Counted from the stretch's first letter, positions 1 through 9,894 are shown. The stretch: DNA of 25,598 nucleotides from Gnetum montanum (GCA_015680685.1 MNCI01025010.1:1-25598); one strand, 5' to 3'. The notes: a model not told the origin generated them from the sequence alone. A program made the numbers and translations.

Positions 1-417
1 AACAAGAAAATAAAAACTAGCTATGATTTTACTCCTAATAAGGAAGCTCCTTCTTTTCTTTTGACAATGAAGTTAACAAACAAATATCTTCACAACTATT
101 TGGTTGATTCTTGAGCTACATCTACTATTATGTCATTATCTATATGCAAAAAACTTGGTTTGACTCCTAAAAAATCTGATAAAAATATTGTTCAATTAGA
201 CAAAAGTAGAGTGAAGATTATGGGTGAATTGCCAAATGTTCTATTAGAAATTACTTTTGAACCCCATATAAAAAGTAGAGTGACTATTCAAGTCGTAGAT
301 ATACCAAATTCATACAATATTTTGTTGAGTAGAAGTTGGAGTAAAAATTTCTCAAGTTACATATCAACATATGTGGCTACCTTTGAAATGGGAACCAAAT
401 CAAATATACATATATAG
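1..417 (+). pseudogene. pol: Ty3/Gypsy retropepsin-like protease remnant (element A, cut by window edge)
   Basis: Reads in one frame from base 1 to 417. The segment LVDS-stop-ATSTIMS at 100-132 matches the retropepsin active-site loop (D-S/T-G-A), but the glycine codon is TGA (112-114), so the catalytic triad is broken by a stop. The C-terminal part (ITFEPHIKSRVTIQVVDIPN then YNILLSRSW, about 250-345) matches the end of Gypsy proteases, where the usual form is (I)LGRPW. The frame breaks near 415 and continues in another frame into the RNase H segment. In an intact element this aspartic protease would cleave the Gag-Pol polyprotein in virus-like particles. The N-terminal part and gag lie outside the window. 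Decayed and non-functional. Confidence 0.72.
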
Positions 418-418
418 T

Positions 419-960
419 GAACTTTTGATGACTGAAAACATTACGTCGAATGGGAAAAACAAAGTTCTTGAAGCAAGATTATTTGAATCCAAAAGTTGCA
501 CACTCCAAGAAGTTTATAACTTGTAAAAAGAGGTATCTTTAGATGAAAGAAAGTGGGAATTATATTTTGATGGTTATTATAACTCTAGATGTAGGGGCTA
601 GAGTAGTTTTAGTAAAAGATTATTCCCCAAAACTTTTAAAGGCATTTCATCTATCTTTTTCTTGTACTAACAACAAGGTTGAATATGAAGCTTTGAGTAT
701 TGGAATTAAAACAACATTGGAAAAAGAAATCAAGGTGATCATAATAAAAGGAGATTCAAGGCTAGTTTGTGAACAAATTAAAGGCAATTCCATAGTAAAA
801 AGCTCATTTTTGCAACTTTATAAATAGCTTGTCTATAAAATGCTAAACTAATTTCATTAATATAAAATAGAACATATAGGTATGGAAGATAAACCACATA
901 GTAGATTACTTAGCAAAGGTAGCTTCAACATTAGATGTAGAAAGGATTGTAAATTATGAA
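419..960 (+). pseudogene. pol: Second (plant/archaeal-type) RNase H domain of element A, between protease and RT
   Basis: After a frame change at about 417, the sequence reads through a TAA (524-526) to KWELYFDG at 551-574, the classic first strand of the RVT_3/archaeal-type RNase H fold. A second frame change inside 580-605 leads to ARVVLVKDYSPK, then CTNNKVEYEAL (663-692) and IIKGDSRLV (about 741-767). The first three catalytic acids are therefore still readable: D at 569-571, E at 681-683 and D at 753-755. The tail (VDYLAKVASTLDVER, about 900-940) has the fourth conserved Asp and the usual LAK.AS ending. In Tat-lineage Ty3/Gypsy elements this extra RNase H accompanies the ordinary one. Here it lies before RT. 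Two frameshifts and stops make it a relic. Confidence 0.68.
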
Positions 961-2080
961 GGGATACTAATTAAGAATGAACATTAGCCATTAGTACCAA
1001 ATAATATAAGACATTTACAAGTATTTGAAGATGATGATCAATTGTTTAGGTTCCTAAAGAATAAGCAAGAATTCAAAAGTCAAATCATACCCGAAATAAC
1101 ATCAAGTTTTAAGTCTAATTTGATTTCCAAGAAGGTAATCAATTATGAACACAAGTTTAGCAAAAATCTACTCACAGGAAAAGATATATAGAATTTTGAT
1201 GATCAAGCTTATGAAATAATGAATCTTGAATCTACTGAGATACCAAAGATGTTAAACATCATAAAGGAAAAGAATTCAATTTTCAAGAAAAATTTACTAT
1301 TACTCTTAAAAAATAATTTAAGAAATTTTTCTTGGTCTTATGATGATCTCAAAGCTTTTAAACCAAATGTGATGACACATAAAATTCCTTTGATAAATGG
1401 TTGTAAGATAGTTAAGAAAAAGCAAGGAAAATTCAATCCATCATTTAAACCAACTATGGAACATAAAATCAAGAAGTTATTACAAGCTCAAATCATATAC
1501 CCAATCCAATACTCAATTTCGCTTACTAATCTTGTTCTAGTAAGGAAGAAGAACAATGATATCAAGCTTTGTGTGGATTTCAAAAATTTGAATGAAGCAT
1601 TTGAAAAATATAGATACCTACTTCATAAAATCAATGAGATGTTAATCAAAGTATTAGGATGTTAGGTATATTCTTTTCTAGATGGTTTTTTTGGCTAGAA
1701 TTAGATTATAGTAGATAAGGGTGATAGATATAAAATAGCATTTATTACCAAATGGGGGACTTTTGCTTACAAAAGAATGTTATTTGGATTATCAAATGAT
1801 GGAGCTACTTTCCAAAGAGTAATGGACTTAAATTTTAAAGGTTTAATAGGCAAGTTCATCATGGTTTATTTAGATTATATCTCTATCTATTCAAAATGGA
1901 AGGAAGATCATATCAATCACCTCCAACAAATTTTTTATAGATGTTGTGAGTATGGTATTTCATTAAATCATAAGAAATGTATCTTTGGGGTTAAGTTTGG
2001 TAGTTTGCTAGGTCATGTAATCTGTCAAGAAGGAATTACTATGGATGACACATGAATTTGAGCAATACAAAATATTGAGC
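961..2080 (+). pseudogene. pol: Ty3/Gypsy reverse transcriptase remnant of element A
   Basis: A linker (961-1200) precedes an open stretch at 1219-1665. It carries NFSWSYDDL (about 1324-1350), HKIPLINGCKIVKKKQGKFN (about 1378-1437) and KLCVDFKNLNEAF (about 1564-1602), which match the N-terminal half of Gypsy RT. The same frame continues through stops at about 1663, 1693 and 1699 with FLDG, WGTFAYKRMLFGLSNDGATF (about 1753-1812) and the polymerase box. That box reads VYLDY at 1864-1878 instead of Y-x-D-D, so the second metal-binding Asp (codon 1876-1878) is now Tyr. The thumb/connection part (KKCIFG, LLGHVI) ends near 2055. Its role would have been to copy element RNA into cDNA. Stops plus loss of the YxDD box show it is dead. 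Confidence 0.85.
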
Positions 2081-2560
2081 ATTCAACAAATAAAAATTCT
2101 CTTAGATCTTTCTTTGGAAAGTAAATTTTGTTAAGAAATTTATCCTAGGATTCATTGAAATGACTAAACCTTTGATGAATATTCTCAAGAAAGATATCCT
2201 AATAAGGAAAACAATAGAATCAAAGAAAGCCATGGTAGAGATTAAAAGGACAATTCAAGAAGTTCCATACTTGGTAAAATCAAGATTGAAGGAAGATTTC
2301 TGGTTATATACTTTTGGCTCAAATGATTCAATTACTATTATTTTAACTCAAAGAGACGAAGGTCAAGATGAGCCAATTGGATTTTTTGGATATCATCTGA
2401 AAGGTTTTGAACTAAATTATTCAATTTAGAGAAAAAAGCATTCGTAGTCATTAAAGCGCTTATCCATTTCAAATATTACTTGGAAAGTTCATTGGTTCAT
2501 GTTATGCTAATAGGGCCTACGATTAAATAATTCTTGGCTCAAAATAAAATTGGGTTGTGT
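2081..2560 (+). pseudogene. pol: RT-linked RNase H domain remnant of element A
   Basis: An open stretch at 2160-2429 contains WLYTFGSNDSITIILTQRDE (about 2301-2360), a decayed form of the Gypsy RNase H start, where the usual text has an Asp followed by ALGAVL.Q. GFFGYHLKGFELNYS (about 2379-2426) and, after a frame change, KKAFVVIKALIHFKYYLE (about 2433-2485) follow; these match the segment that usually reads Y...EKE.LA.V.A...W..YL. Similarity fades at about 2560, where the pol domains stop and unrelated AT-rich sequence begins. This is the ordinary RNase H, distinct from the second RNase H at 419-960, so element A carried two. Confidence 0.7.
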
Positions 2561-5299
2561 TGTTACATTTTCACCATTTTTATGGAGTAGTGATGGTTCT
2601 TGGTATACTTTCAAAAGTTGATAAAGTTATGATATGTTGGTTTTATCAAAAAAAAAATATTTGAAGTTAGCCTATTAAATACAAGGAAAAAATGTTATTG
2701 GTGATATTTTAATTAAAATATCAAAGCAACGTTAGGGAAGAATATTGAATTTATGTGAGGAATGTATATAATGAATGAAACTTATATTTTAATTGGAAAA
2801 TTGATAAACTTTCAAAGTTAAACAACCAAGTTTAAAATTCTTAAAATGGCATTCATTAAAATATTAAATTTTATGCAAAGTTTTTGTGTAAAGTTGCTGC
2901 AATGAGATTTTCAAAAAAAAATCAGTGGCCATGGCATGGCACCTGGTGCTAATTCAAACTCCAAGAAAATACCAAATGGCTTCCAATGGTGCCATCATCT
3001 CAAATCTACTAGCTTCCGGGAATCAAACCCTTACTCTCTCAAGAAGTAATATCGACATCCATAGCCTAAAGCACGACTTGAAACATGGCTCATATGTGAA
3101 GTAGTTGGCCATTTACATCACAAATTTCAGCAAGAATAGGCCACAGGGATCATTTCGCATAGCATCAGGCTCATCTGAGCATTAATGCTCCCAAACGCAT
3201 GGCTTCCATAGCCATTAGAAATAACATGTTTACTAACAAACCCATAGTTGTAGAGTCTCTTTCATTCGTAGATCCCTTGATAGTGAAACCCTTCAAACCC
3301 CCACAATACTTACTTCAAATGAGCTCCATCATATTGCTATATGCTGATTTCTCAGTAGAGGGAATCATGAAATATCATAAAAGAAATTAAAGAGGCTTGG
3401 AGGTGGATTACCTATCTGCAATGGCACTCACACAGGAAACAAAGATAGTGTCACTTTTCCAATCTTTCATGTTGCAGAGTGGCATTTGAAAAAATAATCA
3501 AAGATGATACACCACCATGCTAGTCATATAGGTAGAGATGGAGCTACGAACAAGTGGTTTCTACCCTACCAAGGCACATGGTGTTGATGGAGCATGTGGC
3601 AAGCACATCATGGTTGCTCATCAATAGTCTAGCCACATTCACTATTGCATTTCACACCCATGATTATTTTTTTCACGATATTGTGATTTCATATTACATA
3701 CATTTGTATTACGATTTTGGTATGGAGTTATAAAATGTCCAAAGAAATAATCATAAAATAAAACCATGATATAGAAATAAGAAGAATAAAATATAATAAT
3801 TAAATATGAACAACCATAGATTGACTATCTTGCAATTGTATTTGGATGACTTGGAATTCAAGAAATCTTTGCTTTAAAAGCATAAATTATTTCTACCCCA
3901 TAGGAAGATATATTTTAAGGGTTGATATGCCAAAAGTTGACAGCTCATATTAAGGAAAAAGTGTTAAAAATATTATGAAAAATAAAATGGGAGATTTATA
4001 AGTTAGTTATTGGAAAGTACACTTGCCAACTATGGCTTAAATTTCTCATGGAAGTTATAACATCTTAGGATGGTTATGAATTAATCCCCTATATACTTGT
4101 AACACCCCTAACTTCTCATGATTATTGTAACTACCCTAAGGTCACTATAAAAGGACTTTCAAAGGTAGAATTGAGAAGGAAGAAGGATTGGAAAAAAAGA
4201 TACTTAGAAGACATCAATTCAGCTACTTTGTTTTAATCCTATGAGTTCATTTCTTTCTATTTTATTTTAGTTACTTAGCTAATGGTTTAGATAGTATTGT
4301 GCTTGACATTTAATTTTGATATTTTTCTAAGTTATCTTTATAGCTATATTTTTGCACAATATTAGACTTCTATTACGTTTGCCATATAAGAGCTTATGTT
4401 GTATTAGAAAACCATCTTGAGCAATTTAATAGTAATGTTTTATAGAAATTTCCTATTTGAGTTTGGGGAATCTAGAAAATCTTTGATACTTTAAGATGAC
4501 TAAAATAGCTTCTTTATTTTTAAAGTATATTACCTTAGTATTGCAATCCTAAAATTGTTAAATTTTTCTAGAAGTTCTATTGTTTGCAATTCTTGACCAA
4601 TATTAACTAATCAAATAGAAGCTTGTTTTTTGTTGTTTACAAAGCATTTTGATAGTTAAATAAAAGTGTCTTTTATGAAATTACTTTTTGAGCTTGGATG
4701 GTTTGGAAGATTCGTAATAGATTGAATTGGAATGACTTTATTATGAAGTGTTTCCTCATGTCAATTTATCTTGCTTAAATATTTGAGATCCCACAAAAAT
4801 CTTCTTTTTTTCCTTTTCTCTTTCTAAAACCCATTGAATCTTGCTCTGTTTCTAGGTTTCTTGTGGAATTTTCTCTCTGCAAAAAATTAGGAGTATATTG
4901 ACAGAATTGTGCTCAAACATATTTGTGAAATTTTATTTGTTACAAGTAATGTATTATAGGGACTATATAGACTAAGTGATTTGGAAAAATTAGGAATCTT
5001 TAATAACTCATAGTATTTGACAAAGCTACCTAAATTTCTTTATGATAGCCACTTATAGTTTTATACACAAGCCCAAGCATTTCAACACTTATAATAGCAA
5101 ACACATACTCACATTTATTTTGTTACATAAACACTGAGTTTATTTGGAGGTATTTGGGCCTTGGTGTTTCCAGAAGACTAGCAAGCACCTAAACCTTGTT
5201 TCAAGAACACCTTTGCATTCTATGACCCCAAATTTATGGGATCAAAGGCCAAATTGTTGGTGTCCGAAATGGTCTCCAAAAGGTTAAAAGAGGGAAGTG
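2561..5299. other. Non-coding insertion between RNase H and integrase of element A; probably LTR-derived
   Basis: No ORF here resembles a protein I recognise. The stretch at about 2920-3660 is richer in G+C than its very AT-rich surroundings and may be a separate small insertion. A TGTAACACCCCTAACTTCTC segment near 4099 and a strong TATA box at 4146-4153, followed by purine-rich sequence, resemble an LTR U3/R region read on the plus strand. Because pol domains resume at about 5300 on the same strand, this block was most likely inserted into element A. I could not fix its termini or find a target-site duplication. Confidence 0.4.
4146..4153 (+). promoter_or_regulatory. TATA box (LTR-like promoter)
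   Basis: TATAAAAG in the context GTCACTATAAAAGGAC, a near-consensus plant TATA box. It lies in non-coding sequence that splits element A pol. Transcription would start at about 4175-4185 on the plus strand. No downstream host gene is visible. Confidence 0.4.
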
Positions 5300-6210
5300 G
5301 CTTATAAAGCTTCAACGTTTCAAGTTTTCATTGGAAATATGCACAACTATTAGACGAATGGGATTAGCCAAGTTAATGGCTAGAGAAAATGAAATATGTG
5401 TGCTAAGGAGTCATGAAGGAAATTGGTATAATGAAATTCTAGAATTTCTCAACACAAGAAAGGTTTTGAATAATTTAACTGTAAGTCAAAAAAGAGCTTT
5501 CTTCGAAAAGATGAATAAATTTATGGTTAAAGATGGAATTTTATATAGAAAGGACTTCAAAATGATTTTTTTGGAATGTGTTCATGATGATCAAGTCAAT
5601 CCTATTTTAGAATAATTCCATGATCATGCTAATTTATTTTATGAGTCTCCTAAGCCCACTTTGCAACATATACTCTACTATGATCTTTATTGGTCTAGCA
5701 TGTATCATGATATTAGCTTGAAAATTCAAAAATGTTATAAGTGTAAGATTAATGGATCAACAATCAAAAAAGTAAGAGCTCCTTTAAAACCAGTAATTGC
5801 AGATAGGTCATTTCAATAGTGCAACTTATATTTTATTGGCACAATTACTCCTTCAAGGGCCGAACATAAGTTTATTCACCATTAATTATTTTACTCAATG
5901 TTTTAAAGCAAAATCTTTAGGAACAATTTAGCATTAGACATAACTAAGTACCTAGAAGAATAGATTCTAAGTTAGTTTGGTATGCTTGAAGTGTTGGTAT
6001 CCGATAATGAACCTACTTTTTAATCTAAAGAATTTATAACATGGGCATCGGAGAAATCCATTTTTCTATTCTATTCTTCTAATTATTATCATAAGGGAAA
6101 TCATTTAGCTAAGTCTACAAATAAAAAGCTTATTTCTTATATCACAAAGTCAATGGAAGGAAATTCAAGAAATTGGATTGATTACTTGCAATCTACATTA
6201 TGGACAGAAA
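5300..6210 (+). pseudogene. pol: Ty3/Gypsy integrase remnant of element A
   Basis: The zinc-finger part reads from about 5331: an N-terminal WYNEILEFLN segment, KFMVKDGILYRKDF (about 5515-5562), FHDHANLFYES after a stop at 5613-5615, then LYWSSMYHDI and KCYKC (about 5734-5748), the CxxC half of the HHCC finger. The catalytic core follows with several frame changes. LYFIGTI (about 5827-5847) has Tyr where the first catalytic Asp is expected. VLVSDNEPTF (about 5994-6023) keeps the second. The segment matching NGQAEA reads NHLAKS, so the third acid is Lys. WIDYLQSTLW ends the match near 6203. In life the protein would insert cDNA into chromosomes. It has no usable DDE triad. Confidence 0.78.
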
Positions 6211-6570
6211 CGGCAACGGCGGTAATGCTCTTCCGTGCCTTGGCACAGAAGGTTGATCTAGATTCATATTCACAAATTGGGTTGTGAAAGTTGCTATTTG
6301 TAGAAAATGGCTAACTTTGAAAATGAAAAAAAAAATAACTAAATCTGCTAGTAGCAGGAAAAAGGATAAGTGTAAAAATGAAAGAAAAAAAATGCTAAGT
6401 ATGAAAATGCAGGGAAAAAATGCTAAGTGTGAAAACTACTAAAAATGGCCAACTCTAGCACTACACTCGCTACGCTGGAGCTTGCTATGCTCTAAGAACT
6501 TGTTATGCTCTCTAGAACATATAGAGTTTTGACTAAGTGCTAATAAAAAATGTAGACAGAAATGGTTAAG
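6211..6570. other. Non-coding stretch, probably leader of a minus-strand LTR element
   Basis: No coding signal. It lies immediately downstream, on the minus strand, of a primer-binding site (6571-6588), so it is best read as untranslated leader. It has poly-A-rich segments (6320-6420) and degenerate GCTACGCT/GCTATGCT words (6460-6510), reminiscent of the palindromic words elsewhere in the window. It abuts the integrase relic of element A, so the minus-strand element is truncated here. Confidence 0.4.
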
Positions 6571-6588
6571 GCCCTCCTTCTAGCACCA
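6571..6588 (-). other. Putative LTR-retrotransposon primer-binding site
   Basis: The minus strand reads TGGTGCTAGAAGGAGGGC, exactly five bases after an LTR-like end ...CAGTACA (6600-6594). A second copy at 14482-14499 differs at only two of 18 positions and has the same five-base spacer and the same ...CAGTACA end. TGG start, 18-nt length and spacing fit a tRNA primer-binding site. I cannot name the tRNA. Confidence 0.62.
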
Positions 6589-7213
6589 AAAATTGTACTG
6601 ACCTAAATCATTGGTGTAAGGCTGGAATGGAAACAGACACCGAGAGATCGTCAGGTAGCCACAACTGACCCTGCCTTCGCTTGAGGGCAAGCTGGAAAAG
6701 GGAACTAAGGCAGAGTGCCTTGGGTGGTTTGCACGCAAATCAACCAAGGACTTCCCCGAGCGTAAGCTATGGCTAGCGCTAGGGTTATCGTAAACAGGAT
6801 GTAAACGGAATGTAAACAATAATACGAAATGTAAATAAAGCGTACTGAATTATGAATAAAGCATAAACAGAACTAAACAATGTAAATGGGAGGCAATAAT
6901 GAACCTGTATTATATTGTTTTAAAAAAATGTGCACCAGTCAAAGCGTAGTTGCACAAGTAAGGATGGCAAGTCAAACGCCTAGCCCCGGAATGATATGAC
7001 ATGATGATGCGACGATGAAATGGGATGAACGTGAGAAGAACTTGGAAGCCAACAATCAGATGTGCCGAGCGCCCAAGGATTGCAAATTCTGTCCTCCAGA
7101 ATTGCCAATCTCTCCAATCTTTACCTCTTCCAATCTTCTTCTTCTTCTTGTCCTTGCCTCGCTCTTTCTGCCTCCTCTCTTGCTTGCCCCTTCGTTTGTG
7201 TGAATTGATAGGG

Positions 7214-7221
7214 TATTTATA
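7214..7221 (-). promoter_or_regulatory. TATA box of minus-strand LTR
   Basis: The minus strand reads CCCTATAAATACCC. The same TATAAATA octamer occurs on the minus strand at 9771-9778 and 24546-24553 in the other LTR-like regions. Start of transcription would be at about 7185-7190. Confidence 0.55.
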
Positions 7222-7230
7222 GGGTTGGGC

Positions 7231-7249
7231 TAGGGTTTGGCTAGGGTTT
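7231..7249 (-). promoter_or_regulatory. Two telo-box motifs upstream of TATA box
   Basis: AAACCCTA occurs twice on the minus strand (7238-7231 and 7249-7242), 11 bases apart and within about 30 bases upstream of the TATA box. Telo-boxes in plant promoters are known binding sites for telomere-repeat-binding proteins. A role here is inferred from position only. Confidence 0.45.
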
Positions 7250-7699
7250 TCAAGAATGGAGTCAATGGTTGGGAGATGAGAAAAAAATAGATCTAGTGAC
7301 ATGTGTCCCATGAATAGTTGGCACGAGTTGGATGTGTGTTGGCAATTTGCCTTCTTTGACTAGATTCAATGTATTTGTGTTGGATAGTTGTGCATGAGTT
7401 GGATGTGTGTTGGATATTTACCTTCTTTGACCAGATTTAATGTATTTTACAATTTTTGGGTCATTCAAGCCCATGAAAATACAAATAATTTAGACAAGCC
7501 CTCAAATGACAAAAATTTACAAAGAAAATCAAGGAGGATTAACTTCTCCTTGCTTGTCTAGCACCTAGCGTGACCTACAATGTGACCTACAGTGTGACCT
7601 CCAAAACTTACAATTTGGGTTAAAATCTGAAATTTCTGAAGGATGGGACCCATAGTTATCAATAGTGGACCTTGAGGACAACTTACACCCTTAAAATCA

Positions 7700-8160
7700 A
7701 GTCATTTTGGCTCAGTTTAGGGGCTCTAAAAATTGGTGACGCTGATCCTTACGCTGTGCAGCGTCTAAAAAAGTAACCCCAGCATCACCAAGTCAAAATG
7801 GCATATTTGAGGCCCAAATCTTGATTTTTTGGAGGCTGGGAGCTACTAGGGACCTTAGTGAAGGTCATGGGGGGTCCTTGTGCTCGATTTCGGCCTATTT
7901 GAACTCAATTTCGGGGCTCCAAAAGTTGGTGACGCTGATCCTTACGCTGTGCAGCGTCTGAAAAAGTAACCAAAGTGTACTTAACCAAAACCAAACATTT
8001 TGAACCTAAAACTTTTGATTCAGGATGCTAGAAGTTGGTGCATTTGCTTGTGAGCCCTGGGGGGCCCTTGCCTATTGAATTATGGACCATCGGGGGCTGT
8101 TTCGGAGGCCTCCAAGTTTGGTCATGCTGTACTCATGTTGGGCAGTAGCATGACTTAGCT
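7700..8160. repeat. 192-bp tandem repeat (about 2.4 units) with internal inverted repeat
   Basis: The word block GGTGACGCTGATCCTTACGC recurs at about 7737 and 7929 (period 192), with a third diverged unit at about 8120. Each unit starts with a ...GGGGCT... lead and contains an inverted repeat: GACGCTG/CAGCGTC at 7739-7745/7760-7766 and 7931-7937/7952-7958, and GTCATGCT/AGCATGAC at 8121-8128/8147-8154. It lies in presumed U3 of the minus-strand LTR. Confidence 0.7.
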
Positions 8161-8299
8161 TGATTCTTGTCTAAAAGTGCTAGGCCAAAATTAGTGGTGT
8201 TTCATTAAGGAATTAGAAAAAGTAAAAATAATTGTAAAACAAAAAATGGAAAAGCACTTGGTAATTCCCAAATTAGGATAAGGTATCTCCCCCATGACT

Positions 8300-8679
8300 G
8301 AACTCATGGGTGAGTGTTTAGAAGATGCTCCCTAGATCTCCTGGATCATACACTCTAAGTGGTTCATGAACCATCTTTATCGATTTAACTTTTTGATTAT
8401 CATCCCAAGTGATTTAGATGGTAGATGAGTTTTGATTATTTAAGTCTTTATTCTCTTTGAATTTTGGTCTATGATCATGAGTTATTAATTTCATGTTTAG
8501 GTCCTTAGTTGGAGTCATTTTTTGAGATTGGAAATTAGTAAGTGATTTAGATGTTTCCATCCATGTTTGACATAATTTTTGATTCTTAGTTAGTGGCCAT
8601 AGGGTGTCTTCTAGTTTTGTGGCTCCTTCTCTTTCATTTGCACACGTTTGTTTTCATTGTTGTGGATTGTTGTGGTGAC
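8300..8679 (-). other. Tail of a minus-strand gag-protease element, no recognisable coding
   Basis: Between the protease relic (8680-8935) and the AGTCATGGGGG word (8289-8299) no pol domain is readable. The matching stretch downstream of the other protease copy (11773-11990) is similarly short and also lacks RT. A small ORF on the opposite strand at 8593-8799 is not convincing. Confidence 0.35.
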
Positions 8680-8935
8680 TATGTTAACATTTTGAAATTT
8701 CAGTCCACTATTTCACCCTTTACTTTCAATAGTAATGCATGGAATTATTTGTGTTTTTATGGTTTCATGCATGTCTTCTTTAGAGATCTTAATAGATAGA
8801 TCCCTCATACTTATCTTGGCATCAATTGTGCTAAGCTATGCTCTTCCCATGATAATTGAAAATTCCTTATCAACATCTTTCACACCAATTACTAGAAATT
8901 TTTTTGGATAAGACCACTGATGAGTGGTGAGGTAC
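8680..8935 (-). pseudogene. pol: Ty3/Gypsy protease C-terminal remnant, second copy of the minus-strand family
   Basis: The minus strand reads KKFLVIGVKDVDKEFSIIMG (about 8914-8855), then a stop where a Trp codon stands in the other copy, then LSTIDAKISMRDLSIKIS and IIPCIT. This aligns throughout with the copy at 11990-12321 (ANFLVIEV...DFPIIMGRAWLSTVDA...VPCIT). The segment corresponds to the LGRPWL end of Gypsy retropepsins. The active-site half is missing: similarity stops abruptly at about 8930-8940, where LTR-like sequence begins. Truncated and with stops. Confidence 0.6.
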
Positions 8936-9289
8936 CCCTACACTCAACCATACGAAACGAGCATAGCATGTGCGATCCGGTCGAACTCTGTAGACTAAAT
9001 GCCTAAATGCCCCATGGAACACTTGGGGTTAATCATTCGTTGTCTTCCCACACTTACTTGTTGTTGTCACAATGTATGGTTAAGTAAGTCTGAGGTATAT
9101 GATTTTTATAGCTTTTCTGGTTTTTCTCCTATGCTATTAAGGTGAAGGGTTGAGAGAGCTAACTAACTCTAACTAAGGACTAAGTCTAAATTAACTAGCA
9201 TCAGCATCCGTTCCCACTTACCGTACACACCCTGAACTATGCAACTGTGGCTACCACACGCTAATCGTTACTGGGATCACCACACGTAA

Positions 9290-9520
9290 TGCACATGCTC
9301 GAAGTAGTTGTACTAAGGCACTTAACTAGCCTAAACGTGATGAGCAGCTAATTCCATGACTAGCCGTACACATCCATAGATGCTCGTAATCAAGTTGTAC
9401 TCATCCCGCGTTCTAGGAGTTGAGGGTGAAAGACTAATCACGATGAGCAACCGATTTCTTGATTAGCCATACACATTCGTCAATGCTCGTAATCAAGTCG
9501 TACTCATGCCTCGCTAATGC
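9290..9520. repeat. Diverged direct repeats, about 103-bp period
   Basis: TGCTCGTAATCAAG with flanks (TAGCC.TACACAT before, ..GT.GTACTCAT after) occurs at about 9381 and 9484. A weaker unit (ATGCTCGAAGTAGTTGTACT) lies at about 9295. Together they make two clear units and one doubtful one. Confidence 0.55.
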
Positions 9521-9770
9521 AGGTAATAAATAATAGGTAATAAATAACATGTAATAAAACCTATTCCATGCATTGCAAGGTTTATCCACAAAGCTCGTCT
9601 TTATTACCGTACACAACTTGCGTTCAGGTACAAACTGCTCGAATAAAGATCTGTTCACTTGGGGACTCCTACTATAGGCACATGGAAACTATTCTATCTC
9701 TGGAGTGATCAAACTACCAAAGTTTCCCTACTTCTAGCCTAGGATGGGAAATGAGGGGAGTGCCGCCTCT

Positions 9771-9778
9771 TATTTATA
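9771..9778 (-). promoter_or_regulatory. TATA box of second minus-strand LTR-like region
   Basis: The minus strand reads TGTATAAATAAGAGG, identical in its core octamer to the boxes at 7214-7221 and 24546-24553. The palindromic GATATCGC array lies 16-100 bases upstream. Confidence 0.5.
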
Positions 9779-9793
9779 CATTTGGTGGTGGAC

Positions 9794-9876
9794 CACGATA
9801 TTGCGTATGCGATATCACAGTGGATGAAGCAATATCGCGATAGCCACGATATCGCGGTGTTTGCAATATCGCGTCT
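9794..9876. repeat. Array of GCGATATCGC-like palindromes
   Basis: Within about 83 bases are CGATATTGC, GCGATATCA, AATATCGCGA, CGATATCGCG and AATATCGCG. These are variants of the palindrome GCGATATCGC, several in inverted pairs, placed directly upstream of a minus-strand TATA box. Confidence 0.65.
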
Positions 9877-9894
9877 CATCATACCCCCATGACT

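Larger units (their letters stand above)
6594..8288 (-). mobile_element. Minus-strand LTR-like region (U3-R-U5)
   Basis: The 3' end is set by CAGTACA plus a spacer and primer-binding site. The last about 90 bases (6594-6690) align with 14505-14590, the other copy's U5. A TATA box sits at 7214-7221 with two telo-boxes just upstream (7231-7249), a C+T-rich plus strand around 7100-7190 that would be transcribed leader on the minus strand, and a 192-bp tandem repeat in the presumed U3 (7700-8160). The 5' boundary is uncertain. I place it at a conserved AGTCATGGGGG word (8289-8299) that may be a polypurine tract. Small ORFs inside are not convincing genes. Confidence 0.5.
8940..9880 (-). mobile_element. 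Second minus-strand LTR-like region
   Basis: Contains a TATA box (9771-9778, minus), a palindromic array just upstream of it (9794-9876) and, downstream on the minus strand, diverged repeats (9290-9520). Its presumed U3 start follows an AGTCATGGGGG word (9884-9894). The other edge is where the protease relic begins (about 8940). No primer-binding site like those at 6571 and 14482 is visible, so the assignment as LTR is tentative. The ORF at 9434-9658 has no recognisable similarity. Confidence 0.38.

Noticed and set aside
3199-3390. 63-codon ORF with a hydrophobic stretch
   Set aside because: Short, no recognisable motif, no splice or promoter context.
5255-5290. GTCCGAAATGGTC near 5262 as a stray hairpin-array unit
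   Set aside because: It shares the CGAAAT loop word but lacks the TTAAACTA tail and a proper stem; single occurrence.
7015-7222. Two overlapping Leu/Phe/Ser-rich plus-strand ORFs
   Set aside because: They lie in the C/T-rich complement of an LTR leader, overlap each other and match nothing.
8593-8799. 68-codon hydrophobic plus-strand ORF
   Set aside because: It is the complement of the minus-strand protease relic and its tail.
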